Assembly (NCBI RefSeq): GCF_003667505.1
Contig: NZ_RCVJ01000117.1
Span: 1-64,000, forward strand
DNA from: Micromonospora sp. BL4
Lineage (GTDB): Bacteria > Actinomycetota > Actinomycetes > Mycobacteriales > Micromonosporaceae
Length of the DNA: 64,000 nt
Reading direction: 5' to 3'
How positions within the stretch are numbered: position 1 is the stretch's first letter; each line of letters starts with the position of its first letter. The notes beneath the pieces were generated by a model. It was not told the DNA's origin and made no database searches. It saw only the letters and a list, made by a program, of their open reading frames with translations. Shown piece after piece: positions 50,271 to 58,712 of the stretch. Both the position numbers and the translations under genes were made by a program.

Positions 50271-50606
50271 CTTTTTGGCCAGTCTTTCGTTGCCCCCGAG
50301 CCGCTCGGCTGCGCCGGCTGCGACTGCGCCGACGCCGAGTGCCGAGAGGGTGCCGAGGCTCGACGGCAGGCGGTGTAATCATCCACAGCTCGGCGGCTGC
50401 GGGCTGCGGGCTGGGTGAGGCTCGCGTCCGGGCTTCGATGACACGAGTCGCATGGCTGGAGGTCCTCAGGCGCTGAGCAGGTGATCGGCGGCTGGTGGCC
50501 TCGCGCCCAGGGCAGATCGAGTCGAAGCGACTCTGTGCGCTGCCCGCCGGCTCCGCCTCCGCGCCTCAATGCGCCCGCCCGCTCCCGTGGCGGTCGAGGC
50601 AGCAGT

Positions 50607-50656
50607 TTCAGGGATGTTGTCGTCTTGCGAGCGCCGGAGACAGCAATATCCCTGAA
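50607..50656. repeat. Imperfect inverted repeat in the gap
   Basis: Arms 50607-50625 (ttcagggatgttgtcgtct) and 50638-50656 (agacagcaatatccctgaa) pair at 18 of 19 positions counting two G-U pairs, loop 12 nt. It may be a dispersed palindrome or an RNA hairpin. Its role is unknown. Confidence 0.5.
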
Positions 50657-51652
50657 GTTGTTCAGATCTTGGCCTGACGCAGTCGGCGTTGGGGCAGAGC
50701 GGGCGGAGGACGCGCATGACCGTCGTCCGACCGCCCCTCGCCCCGGTCGCACGCCATCGGCCCTCAGCCAAGCCCGGCTCGGGCACCGGGGGCGGGGATC
50801 ACGAATCCCAAGTCCAGGCGCGCGCGTGGCCGGATCCGGCGTGCGACGCTAGCGGCGGCGGACGGCGGGATGCGGCGCCGGTACGCGGTGGCCTTCGGCG
50901 CAGCCTTGGCAGCCACCGCGGCGGACGCACGCGAGCGGGGCCGAACGCAGGCGCAAAGCAGGGGCGGACGCAAGCGCAAGGCAGGGCCGAGCCTGTCCGG
51001 ACGGAAGGCGTGAGCCTGAGGGGACGCGAGCCGGGCGCGAGGCGCGAGGATGGACCGGAAGCGCCAGCCGAGCGCAAGCCGCGGGCCCGGCGCAAGCCGC
51101 AAGCCCGGCGCGAGACGCAAGCCCGGCACGCGAGAACGAGAGCGGCGGGCGGCGGACGGGGCGCGAGGTGCCGGTTGCGGCGAGGGGGCTCATCAGCGCG
51201 TGGCACAACGACACGGGTTCGGGGCCGTCTACTGGGCACAGCGCGCAGGGACGAGGAACTCGCCAGCCCACGGTCCGCCGAACGGGGGGAGAGACACGGG
51301 CTCGGAGGCGCCGGGCGCGCAGGCGAGCGGCACCTGAGACCCGAGCGCACCGGCCGCCGTCCCGTCCGTCGGTGCAACAGAACCTGACGAGCAGCCGCAG
51401 GTCGGCGCGAGGCCGCCCGAGTGAGGCGTCCCAGCACCGGCTCAGCCCTCCCACTGCGAGCCGATCAGATTCGGCTCGTAGTCGATGCGAGGAGCCGTCG
51501 GTCAGCAGACGGCCAGGAGCGGGAGAGCAGGCGCTACCCGACCAAGACCACCACGCGAGGCGTACGAGGCCGCAGCGGACGGCTGAGCGGGCGCGAGAGG
51601 CCTTCCGTCACCGTTGACAGGGCGAGTCGTGCAAGCACGACCCACGCCGCCG

Positions 51653-51668
51653 TGTTTCACGTGAAACC
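51653..51668. promoter_or_regulatory. parS site 2
   Basis: TGTTTCACGTGAAACC: 15 of 16 bases match, with the full 14-bp core intact (51654-51667). Confidence 0.93.
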
Positions 51669-51791
51669 GACAGCACGGGAAGCAGACTCGACCCCAGACC
51701 GAACACAGCACCTGCCGTCGGAAGCGTCGTACGACAGCGGCCATCGTCGGCGCCGCCCCGACACGCGAAACCACGGGGGCCAGATCACATC

Positions 51792-51807
51792 CGTTTCACG
51801 TGAAACA
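51792..51807. promoter_or_regulatory. parS site 3
   Basis: CGTTTCACGTGAAACA: full core at 51793-51806, 139 bp from site 2, just downstream of parB on its own 3' side. Confidence 0.93.
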
Positions 51808-51867
51808 GCGTGGCGAATTTCGACGCGGTGCTGACGACCCGCGTAGACCGGGTGGCGCGATGCAGAA

Positions 51868-51899
51868 CGGCCGCGCCACCCCGAGAGGAAGCGCGGCCG
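51868..51899 (-). terminator. Possible terminator after parB
   Basis: Arms 51868-51876 (cggccgcgc) and 51891-51899 (gcgcggccg) form a 9-bp stem, 15 bp beyond the parB stop on the minus strand. Confidence 0.5.
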
Positions 51900-51914
51900 C
51901 AAGAGGAGAGGCGA

Positions 51915-52928
51915 TCAGTCCCCGGCCTCCTCCTGCTGCACTCCGATGATGCCGACGATGCGCTCCAGGTCGTCCACCGTCGCGAACTCGATGGTGATCT
52001 TGCCCTTGCTCCGGCCGATGTCCACCTTCACCCGGGTGTCGAACCGATCCGACAACCGGTCGGCGAGGTCCGTCAGGGCGGGCGCATGCGGCTTCGGTCG
52101 CCGCTTCGCGGCCTGACCCTTCGCCGGTCCGTCGTTCAGCGTCAGAGCCACGATCTCCTCGGTCGCCCGGACCGACAGCCCTTCGGCCACGATCCGCAGC
52201 GCCAGCTGTTCCTGCGCCTCCGACTCGTCGAGGCTCAGCAGGGCCCGGGCGTGGCCAGCGGACAGGATCCCCGCCGCCACCCGACGCTGCACCTGCGCCG
52301 GCAGGTTCAGCAGTCGAATGGTGTTGGAAATCTGCGGCCGGCTCCGACCGATCCGGCGGGCCAACTCCTCGTGGGTGGCACCGAACTCCTCAAGTAGCTG
52401 CTGGTACGCGGCGGCCTCTTCCAGCGGGTTCAGGTTGGCCCGATGGATGTTCTCCAGTAGCGCGTCCCGGAGCATGGCGTCGTCGCGGGTGTCCCGCACG
52501 ATCGCCGGGATGCTCTCCCGCCCCACCGCCTGGGCGGCCCGCCACCGCCGCTCGCCCATCACCAGCTCGTACTTCTCGTCGTCGAGCTGCCGGACGACGA
52601 TGGGCTGAAGGAAGCCGACCTCCTGGATGGACGTCTTCAGCTCCTCCAGCGCCTCCTCATCGAAGACCTGGCGGGGCTGCTTCGGGTTCGGCACGATCGC
52701 GTCGACCGGGATCTCGGCAAATCGAGCGCCCGGCACCGGGCTGAGCGTGGGCTCCGGCTCGCGGGCCGGCGGACCGGCGGGCGCCGCCGATACGGCCGCG
52801 ACCGACTCGTCCTCCACGTGCCCGTTCTCCGGCTCGTCCGTCAGGGTGCCCGCAGCACCCGGCACCGGCCCGGTCGGGATGAGCGCCCCCAGGCCCCGAC
52901 CCAGACCGCCCCGAGGACGGTTCTTCAT
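51915..52928 (-). CDS. parB: Chromosome-partitioning protein ParB
   Basis: 337 residues. It loads at parS and spreads as a CTP-dependent clamp to organise origins. The N-terminus ([20 protein letters not shown]) is the ParA-contact peptide; the CTP-binding pocket includes [12 protein letters not shown] and [16 protein letters not shown]. The HTH region is [25 protein letters not shown]. The C-terminal part ([24 protein letters not shown]) dimerises. It lies 27 bp after parA on the same strand, an operon, close to five parS sites. Confidence 0.97.
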   Translation of the reverse strand: MKNRPRGGLGRGLGALIPTGPVPGAAGTLTDEPENGHVEDESVAAVSAAPAGPPAREPEPTLSPVPGARFAEIPVDAIVPNPKQPRQVFDEEALEELKTSIQEVGFLQPIVVRQLDDEKYELVMGERRWRAAQAVGRESIPAIVRDTRDDAMLRDALLENIHRANLNPLEEAAAYQQLLEEFGATHEELARRIGRSRPQISNTIRLLNLPAQVQRRVAAGILSAGHARALLSLDESEAQEQLALRIVAEGLSVRATEEIVALTLNDGPAKGQAAKRRPKPHAPALTDLADRLSDRFDTRVKVDIGRSKGKITIEFATVDDLERIVGIIGVQQEEAGD

Positions 52929-52955
52929 GCCACGCCTCCCAGCGAATCGTCCGCA

Positions 52956-54278
52956 CTACGCATTCCGGCCCACCGGCTCCTTGACGCCCCGCTCGGCGAT
53001 TTCCTGGGCCGCCTCGAAGTAGCTCGTGGCGCCCCGCGAACCGGGATCGTAGGTCATCACCGACTGGCCGTAGCTGGGTGCCTCGGAGACCCGCACATTC
53101 CGGGGGATGACCGCCTGGAGCACCTTGTCGCCGAAGTGGTTACGGACGTCCTGCTCGACGGCGTCGGCCAGCCGGGTACGGCGGTCGTACATGGTCAGCA
53201 GGATGGTCGAGACGTCGAGCTTGGGGTTGAGGTGTTGCCGCACCAGGTTGATGTTGTTGATCAGCTGGTTGAGCCCTTCCAGGGCGTAGTACTCGCACTG
53301 GATCGGGATCAGCACCTCCTGGGCGGCGACCAGGGCGTTGACCGTGAGCAGGCCGAGCGAGGGCGGGCAGTCGATGAAGACATAGTCGAACTGCCCGGGG
53401 TACGCGGCGATGGCCCGGTCGAGGCGCGACTCCCGCGCCACCACCGACACCAGTTCGATCTCCGCGCCGGCCAGGTCGATCGTCGCGGGTACGCACCACA
53501 GGTTGGGGATGCCCTCGACCGCCTGCGCCACCTCAGCCAGCGGCACGCTGTTGATCAGGCAGTCGTACACGTCGGGGATGCCGGTGTGGTGCGGGACGTT
53601 GAGACCGGTGGAGGCGTTGCCCTGCGGGTCGAGGTCCACCACGAGCACCCGGTTGCCATGCAGGGCGAGCGCCACCGCAAGGTTGACCGTGGTCGTGGTC
53701 TTACCCACGCCGCCCTTCTGGTTCGCGACGCACATGACCCGGGTCCGGTCCGGCCGAGGCATGGTCACCTCGCCACTGGGATTCAGGATCTGCACGGCGC
53801 GCATCGCCTCCATAGCCAACGGTGGGTCATCCTCTTCGCGCGTCGGGGTTTCACGTGAAACGTACGTGGGGTCGGCCGACACGGCGGCCAGCGACTCGGC
53901 TGACGCGACCGGCACATCGGCAACCACCGGCGCCGAGTCCCGAGCCGCCGCCGCAGTTGGTTGGTGCGGAACCGCCGGCTCGAAGCGGACCGCCGCCACC
54001 GTGTTCCGCCGGCCCGTGGCCGGCCGTACGTCTGCGGCGTTGACCGGTCGGGTCACCACCGCATCCGGTCCCCGACGGACAGCCGCCGGTTCCGTGGCGT
54101 CGGGTCCTGCCGGCTGGCCCGTGGGTTCGTCGCGCGACACCTGCGGATCGTCGTCCGCCGGCTGGGGCGAAGGCCCGGAAGCGCCGGGCGACCAGCTCGG
54201 GTAGTCGGTTTCACGTGAAACAGGGTCGCTGGTTGACCCGGTCACGCGTGGATCGTCGTACCTGCCGTCGTCATGCAC
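52956..54278 (-). CDS. parA: Chromosome-partitioning ATPase ParA with extended N-terminus
   Basis: 440 residues. It is a deviant-Walker ATPase that moves ParB-bound origins over the nucleoid. The Walker A is VANQKGGVGKTTTTVNLAVAL at about 182-202 (signature KGGVGKTTT), with VDLDPQGNAS and VFIDCPPSLGLLTVNAL. About 175 residues precede it, rich in Pro, Ala and Asp and likely disordered. Two VSRET peptides at residues 20-24 and 140-144 are the translation of two parS sites on this strand. The M. tuberculosis ParA also contains a VSRET peptide (recall). The exact start is uncertain. Confidence 0.94.
   Translation of the reverse strand: MHDDGRYDDPRVTGSTSDPVSRETDYPSWSPGASGPSPQPADDDPQVSRDEPTGQPAGPDATEPAAVRRGPDAVVTRPVNAADVRPATGRRNTVAAVRFEPAVPHQPTAAAARDSAPVVADVPVASAESLAAVSADPTYVSRETPTREEDDPPLAMEAMRAVQILNPSGEVTMPRPDRTRVMCVANQKGGVGKTTTTVNLAVALALHGNRVLVVDLDPQGNASTGLNVPHHTGIPDVYDCLINSVPLAEVAQAVEGIPNLWCVPATIDLAGAEIELVSVVARESRLDRAIAAYPGQFDYVFIDCPPSLGLLTVNALVAAQEVLIPIQCEYYALEGLNQLINNINLVRQHLNPKLDVSTILLTMYDRRTRLADAVEQDVRNHFGDKVLQAVIPRNVRVSEAPSYGQSVMTYDPGSRGATSYFEAAQEIAERGVKEPVGRNA
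53848..53861. promoter_or_regulatory. parS site 4, inside parA
   Basis: Full 14-bp core GTTTCACGTGAAAC within the parA coding sequence, read there as VSRET (residues 140-144). Confidence 0.93.
54207..54222. promoter_or_regulatory. parS site 5, inside parA
   Basis: GGTTTCACGTGAAACA with the full core at 54208-54221, read in parA as VSRET (residues 20-24). Confidence 0.93.
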
Positions 54279-54537
54279 CTGTCATCCCTACCCGCTTCGG
54301 ATGGTCGGTCCGCGCCCCGGTCAACTTGGCCGCACCCGCGCTCGCACCCCCGGAGCGTACGGCCCCTCGGGAGCGGTCGGAGGCCCGCGACGTCCGTCGC
54401 CCGCTCCACACTATCGACGCGCGGTCAGCCTACGGCGGACGGGCGTGGCCGGTCCACGTCGGGTTCTCATCCCCTCGTTCCATCCGTACCGGTACAACGA
54501 GACAACCCACCGGCCGGACGCCCGATGGCGCGAAGCG

Positions 54538-55395
54538 TCAACGGCGGCGTGGCCGCCCGCCCCAGGAGCGCTTGCTGGCGGCCGGGCGGGCCGGACCCAC
54601 CATCCGCTCGCGCACGATCTCCACGATGGTGGTGGGTGGATCGATCACCCCGACGCCGCAGAGACGCACAGTGGGCTCTCCGCCGCCGAGCCGCTCCACC
54701 ACCGCGGCGTGCTCGTTGATCTCCTCGGCGGCGGACGCGCCCTTGAGCGCCAGCAGCCGCCCGCCGCGCACCGCCAGGGGCAGGCTCCAGGTCGCCAGCC
54801 GATCCAGTGGCGCCACGGCGCGTGCGGTCACCACGTCCCCGCTGATGGGTTCCCGGCCGCTCGACCCGCTGGCCGCCTCGTCGGCCCGCCCCCGGAACAC
54901 CCGCACCGATCGGGTCAGGCCGAGACGCTCGACCACCTCGATCAGGAACGACGTGCGGCGGGCGAGTGGCTCGATCAGGGTCACCGTCAGGTCGGGGCGC
55001 GCGATGGCCAGGACCAGACCGGGCAGACCGGCGCCGGAGCCGACGTCGAGCACGGTCGCGTCGGCGGGGATCCGCTCCGCGACCGCGGCGCAGTTGAGCA
55101 GGTGCCGGTCCCAGATCCGGGGCGCCTCCCGGGGGCCGATCAGACCGCGGACCACCCCGTCGGTGGCCAGCAGCTCGGCGTACGCGGCGGCCACGTCGAG
55201 CCGATCGCCGAAGAGGGTCAGGGCGGCCGGGGCCAGCTCGGCCGGCAGCTCCGCGTCGGAGGGTGCGGGCGTACGGTCACCGTCCGGTGTCCGATCGGCC
55301 TCCGTGCCCGAGGTGTCGAGTCGGACAGCGGACGGCCCGGGCGGCGTGCCGCCCGGGCCGGACACGGCGTCAGCCGTGGTGTCGTCGTGGGTCAC
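54538..55395 (-). CDS. rsmG: 16S rRNA (guanine-N7) methyltransferase RsmG
   Basis: 285 residues. It methylates N7 of the conserved 530-loop guanine of 16S rRNA (G527 in E. coli). The SAM-binding motif is [19 protein letters not shown] with [13 protein letters not shown]; the preceding [17 protein letters not shown] is typical of GidB. The first 60 residues are a Thr/Pro/Asp-rich extension with no family similarity, so an internal start near residue 50 is possible. It lies 4 bp before jag on the same strand. A 259-bp gap separates it from parA; no gene was seen there. Confidence 0.93.
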   Translation of the reverse strand: MTHDDTTADAVSGPGGTPPGPSAVRLDTSGTEADRTPDGDRTPAPSDAELPAELAPAALTLFGDRLDVAAAYAELLATDGVVRGLIGPREAPRIWDRHLLNCAAVAERIPADATVLDVGSGAGLPGLVLAIARPDLTVTLIEPLARRTSFLIEVVERLGLTRSVRVFRGRADEAASGSSGREPISGDVVTARAVAPLDRLATWSLPLAVRGGRLLALKGASAAEEINEHAAVVERLGGGEPTVRLCGVGVIDPPTTIVEIVRERMVGPARPAASKRSWGGRPRRR

Positions 55396-55399
55396 CCGG

Positions 55400-56014
55400 T
55401 CAGTCCGCCGGCCGTACGACGATGCGCCGGCTCGGCTCGACGCCCTCGGACTCGCTCACCACGCCGGACATGGCGTTGACCACGTCGTGGACGCACTTAC
55501 GCTCGAACGCGGACATCGGCTCCAGCCGGACCGGCTCGCCGAACTCCTTGACCTTCTCGACCGCGTTCTTGGCCACCGCGGCGAGTTCCTTGCGGCGGTT
55601 CGCGCGGTAGCCGCCGACGTCCAGCAGCAGGCGGCTCGGCGTGCCGGTCGCCCGGAAGACCGCGAGACGGGTCAGCTCCTGGAGCGCCTCCAGGGTGGCT
55701 CCGCGCTGACCGACCAGGTTCTGCAGCCGGGCGCCGACCACCTCGACCACCGGCCGGCCGCCGGCGACCAGCTCGTCGATGTCGCCGTCGTAGTCGAGGA
55801 TGTCGAGCAACCCCTCGACGTAGTCCGCCGCGATCTCGCTCTGCCGGAAGAGTTCGCCCTCGCCCGCGCTCTTCTTCTCCCGAGCGCCGGCGGGTGCCTC
55901 GGTGTCGTCGTCGGCCTCCGTGTCGTCGGCCTCGATCTCGTCGTCCACCGCGAGCGGCGCGGTCTCCTCCTCGTCCAGGGACTGCTCGGCGCGGGGGATG
56001 CTGGTCTCGGTCAC
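55400..56014 (-). CDS. jag: Jag/KhpB-type KH-R3H RNA-binding protein
   Basis: 204 residues. The first 60 residues are acidic ([17 protein letters not shown]). The KH domain has [33 protein letters not shown]; the C-terminal R3H domain has [32 protein letters not shown]. Jag/KhpB-like proteins bind RNA and affect cell elongation. It lies between rsmG and yidC in the conserved order. A terminator-like hairpin (56188-56219) separates it from yidC, so it may have its own promoter in 56015-56187. Confidence 0.93.
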   Translation of the reverse strand: MTETSIPRAEQSLDEEETAPLAVDDEIEADDTEADDDTEAPAGAREKKSAGEGELFRQSEIAADYVEGLLDILDYDGDIDELVAGGRPVVEVVGARLQNLVGQRGATLEALQELTRLAVFRATGTPSRLLLDVGGYRANRRKELAAVAKNAVEKVKEFGEPVRLEPMSAFERKCVHDVVNAMSGVVSESEGVEPSRRIVVRPAD

Positions 56015-56187
56015 GGTCTCATCTCCGTACTCGCTCGGCCGGACCGTCGGGTCCGCTGGTTTCCCGGGGCCGGCGGGAGGTCGCCGGTGCCCACGGGCAC
56101 GTCTGTACGGGCAGTGTCGCCCGTGGCCGCGTCGCGCGCGGTCGGTTCCGTCCGGCGCCGGCCGTACGGCGGCTGCGCGGTGCGGAA

Positions 56188-56219
56188 CGGGCCGTCGTCG
56201 GTCGCCCGACGACGGCCCG
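56188..56219 (-). terminator. Hairpin after yidC
   Basis: Arms 56188-56201 (cgggccgtcgtcgg) and 56206-56219 pair perfectly over 14 bp with loop tcgc, directly after the yidC stop on the minus strand. Confidence 0.8.
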
Positions 56220-56223
56220 GAGG

Positions 56224-57207
56224 TCAGCCCTGCCGCTTGGCGGGGCGGCTCTTCTTGGGGTTCACCGGCTTGGCGCCCGGCTTCGGCCCGGCCACCTTGG
56301 GCGCGGTCGCCTTGACCGGCGCCGGCGGGGCCGACTTGCCGCGCCCGAACAGGCCGCCCGTCTTGGCGGGCTGCACCGGGTTACGGGTGGCGGGGGTGGC
56401 GGCCTTCTTGGCGGTGACCGGCGGCGGGAACTTGCGGAGCACCCACTGCTGCTGGCCGAGGGTGAAGAGGTTGTTGGTGACCCAGTAGATGATCACGCCG
56501 ATGGGGAAGATCGCACCGGAGATCAGCAGCGACGCGGGGATGCCGTAGAGCATCAGCCGCTGGATCATCCGCTGCTGCGGGTCCTCCGCCCAGCCGGTCT
56601 TGAGGATCATCTGACGGCTGGTCAGGTAGGTGGTGCCGATCATGATCAAAACCAGGATGCCGGCGATCACCTTGACGGTGGTGCCGTTGGCGCCCAGGCG
56701 GGCCAGCTCGTCGGCGGTGGACCCGAACTTGCCGGCGATCGGAGCGGTGAAGAGCTTCGCCTGCGAAGCGCTCTCGAACTGATCGACCGTCCAGCCGTAG
56801 AGGGTCTTGCTCTGCTTGGCCGGGTCGAGCCGGCGCAGCACGTGGAAGAGGCCGAGGAAGACGGGGATCTGGAGGAACATCGGAAGGCAGCCCATCAGCG
56901 GGTTGGCCTTTTCCTTCCGGTAGAGCTCCATCATCTCCTTCTGGAGCGTCTCCCGGTCACCCTTGTGCTTCTCCTGCAGCTCCTTGACCTTGGGCTGGAG
57001 CGCCTGCATCGCCCGCTGCGACTTGATCTGCTTGACGAAGACCGGGAACAGGATCACCCGGACCGTGACAACCAGGAAGACGATGGCCAGGATCCAGGCG
57101 AAGTTGGTGCCGATCACCGCGTTGACGGGCACCCCGATGGCGTCCCAGGCGGAGTGCCAGGTCAGCAGGATCCACGAAATCGCGAAGTAGATCCAGTCGA
57201 GACTCAA
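56224..57207 (-). CDS. yidC: Membrane protein insertase YidC
   Basis: 327 residues. It inserts membrane proteins with or without Sec. It has five or more helices; the short N-terminus ([18 protein letters not shown]) and the absence of a large outer domain are the Gram-positive type. The conserved hydrophilic groove helix lies in [25 protein letters not shown] sequence, followed by [16 protein letters not shown]. The C-terminal 70 residues are Lys/Pro/Ala-rich and basic ([17 protein letters not shown]), probably ribosome-contacting. The start overlaps the yidD stop by 4 bp. Confidence 0.95.
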   Translation of the reverse strand: MSLDWIYFAISWILLTWHSAWDAIGVPVNAVIGTNFAWILAIVFLVVTVRVILFPVFVKQIKSQRAMQALQPKVKELQEKHKGDRETLQKEMMELYRKEKANPLMGCLPMFLQIPVFLGLFHVLRRLDPAKQSKTLYGWTVDQFESASQAKLFTAPIAGKFGSTADELARLGANGTTVKVIAGILVLIMIGTTYLTSRQMILKTGWAEDPQQRMIQRLMLYGIPASLLISGAIFPIGVIIYWVTNNLFTLGQQQWVLRKFPPPVTAKKAATPATRNPVQPAKTGGLFGRGKSAPPAPVKATAPKVAGPKPGAKPVNPKKSRPAKRQG

Positions 57208-57494
57208 TTCGGTGCTCCAGTCACATCGGCACGGCGGCGACCGCCCGGCTCCGGCACCGGGTCATGTCCACCAGGGTGGAAGGGGTGGCAGCGCAACAGC
57301 CGCCGGACCGCCAGCGCGGCTCCCCGGAGCGCGCCGTGCCGGGCCACCGCCTCCTGGGCGTACGCACTGCACGACGGGTAGAACCGACAGCGGGCCGGCA
57401 GTGCCGGACTTATCCACCGACGGTACGCGATGATGGGCGCGATCAGCACCCTGGCACCGGTTGAGGGGCGGGGGGCGGTCGGCTCCGTGGTCAT
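57204..57494 (-). CDS. yidD: Membrane protein insertion efficiency factor YidD
   Basis: 96 residues. YidD is a small amphipathic factor that helps YidC insert proteins. The signature [22 protein letters not shown] (Cys, Pro, Ser, Tyr) and [18 protein letters not shown] are intact. Its start overlaps rnpA by 4 bp and its stop overlaps yidC by 4 bp, so rnpA-yidD-yidC is translated as a coupled run. Confidence 0.94.
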   Translation of the reverse strand: MTTEPTAPRPSTGARVLIAPIIAYRRWISPALPARCRFYPSCSAYAQEAVARHGALRGAALAVRRLLRCHPFHPGGHDPVPEPGGRRRADVTGAPN

Positions 57495-57907
57495 CGGGAC
57501 CTCCGCTCGCGGGGTGACCGAGCCACGACGATGGCGGCGTCCAGGTCCGCGGCGAGTCGGGGGTACGACGCCTCGGCCGCGGCCGGAAGCGCTCGGACGA
57601 CCAGCGTGCTGCCGGCGGGCAGCACGGCCAGCCGCTCCCGGACCAGCGCCCGAAGCCGACGCCGGACCCGGTTGCGGACCACGGCGTTGCCCACGGCCTT
57701 GGACACGACGAAGCCGGCGCGGGCCGGCGTGGAGGACTGCTCCACGCCGGTGTCCCGCGCCGGCTCCGGCGAGGTCGGTGTGCTGGGGTTGGCGGTCGTC
57801 GGCACGGTCAGGTGAACCACGACGGCGCCTCGTCCGGCGCGTCGGCCACCGCGAACCGCTGCGGCGAAGTCAGTGCTGCGCCGCAGTCGCTGTGCGGCGG
57901 CCAGCAC
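57491..57907 (-). CDS. rnpA: Ribonuclease P protein component
   Basis: 138 residues. It assists the RNase P RNA in maturing tRNA 5' ends. [24 protein letters not shown] starts the family, and [27 protein letters not shown] is the RNR motif. GTG 57907 is chosen for the usual N-terminus; the frame stays open upstream across the rpmH gap. A 25-residue insertion rich in Pro/Thr/Glu ([20 protein letters not shown]) lies before the core. It lies 34 bp after rpmH. Confidence 0.94.
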   Translation of the reverse strand: MLAAAQRLRRSTDFAAAVRGGRRAGRGAVVVHLTVPTTANPSTPTSPEPARDTGVEQSSTPARAGFVVSKAVGNAVVRNRVRRRLRALVRERLAVLPAGSTLVVRALPAAAEASYPRLAADLDAAIVVARSPRERRSR

Positions 57908-57941
57908 GACTGCCCACGTCCCCCGGACCGGCCCGGTCGGC

Positions 57942-58079
57942 TCAGGCCGACAGGGTGGTGCGACCCTTGGCGCGGCGGCTCGAGAGGATGGCACGGCCGG
58001 CACGGGTGCGCATGCGCAGCCGGAAGCCGTGGGTCTTCGCGCGCCGGCGGTTGTTCGGCTGGTAGGTGCGCTTGCTCAC
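57942..58079 (-). CDS. rpmH: 50S ribosomal protein L34
   Basis: 45 residues. The sequence begins [20 protein letters not shown] and ends [13 protein letters not shown], exact for L34. The start is GTG 58079, with GAGAGCC upstream. It is the first gene of the rpmH-rnpA-yidD-yidC run, transcribed from a promoter at 58269-58297. This is the usual neighbour of dnaA. Confidence 0.97.
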   Translation of the reverse strand: MSKRTYQPNNRRRAKTHGFRLRMRTRAGRAILSSRRAKGRTTLSA

Positions 58080-58268
58080 GTCAGGCTCTCCGTTTTCGTA
58101 CGCGCCCCGGGCGACGGGATCGCCGGGGTCGTGGGGTGGTCCAGGCCACCGCTACGGTGGCCACCGATCGGTGCTGCCCGGCGGAGCGGGACCTCGGCGA
58201 TGCGGGGGATGCGACCGCGGACAGCAAGCACCCATCACCCTAGCAGAGGGCGAGAGAGCAGCCGCTCC

Positions 58269-58297
58269 AGCCTACGCAGGGGTGCAATGACCGTCAA
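58269..58297 (-). promoter_or_regulatory. rpmH promoter
   Basis: On the minus strand TTGACG (58297-58292) and TAGGCT (58274-58269) are separated by exactly 17 bp, a strong housekeeping promoter. The start should lie near 58262, leaving a leader of about 180 nt before rpmH. Confidence 0.75.
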
Positions 58298-58385
58298 ACA
58301 CCTCGTGACGGCGGAGATCGGGACGCGCCCGGGGCCGAAGGGGCGGTTTTCGCTGATGCCGACAAGGACCCGGCCGCGTCGCCGG

Positions 58386-58415
58386 TTGATGGCGCAGGGA
58401 CAACGCTGTTACCGT
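58386..58415 (+). promoter_or_regulatory. Probable dnaA promoter
   Basis: TTGATG (58386-58391) and TACCGT (58410-58415), 18 bp apart, fit a housekeeping promoter with an expected start near 58422. The DnaA box at 58580 lies downstream in the leader. Confidence 0.5.
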
Positions 58416-58712
58416 GCCCGATTGCGGTGAGGCGTCTTCAGGCTCCGGTCCTCGCGCGCAGGCAAGACCGGACACGGTAGTGAATCGTTCGGCACGGTGA
58501 ACCCGCTTCAACGCCCGTTCAGGCAGGGGCAGGTCCCACCCGCGTCCGACGGGCGGCCACATTCGGTCGGTACACAGGCTGTGGATAACCTGTGGACGAC
58601 CACCGGTCAACCGTCCGGGTGGGTGATGTTCCACCCGCGAACGCGGCGGGCCCGGGATGGCCGGCTGGCAGACAGCGGCGGCCGGGAGCAGAGGCGAGGG
58701 GGTGGCACGACG

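Larger units (their letters stand above)
50038..51914. other. Long gene-free region between HIT-like gene and parB, holding parS and DnaA boxes
   Basis: About 1.88 kb with no gene I can support. Left end: four DnaA-box sequences and a parS site (50156-50270). Centre (50700-51400): extremely GC-rich sequence with repeated gcgcaagcc/ggcgcgag strings and open frames on both strands that encode only Arg/Ala/Pro-rich text. Near 50607-50656 is an imperfect hairpin. A hairpin cgagccga/tcggctcg lies at 51457-51478. Right end: two parS sites (51653 and 51792). An IR at 51868-51899 may be the parB terminator. Confidence 0.7.
58080..58712. other. rpmH-dnaA divergent intergenic region
   Basis: 633 bp. 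The rpmH promoter (58269-58297, minus) and a likely dnaA promoter (58386-58415, plus) lie here. There is one exact DnaA box TGTGGATAA at 58580-58588 with a CTGTGGACG next to it (58589-58597), suited to autoregulation. The long dnaA leader (about 290 nt) is open and may be untranslated. No gene was seen. Confidence 0.75.

Noticed and set aside
50689..51437. Overlapping open frames on both strands in the parS gap
   Set aside because: The translations are only Arg/Ala/Pro-rich, no ribosome site precedes them and neither strand shows protein-like text. Absence of stops is explained by extreme GC.
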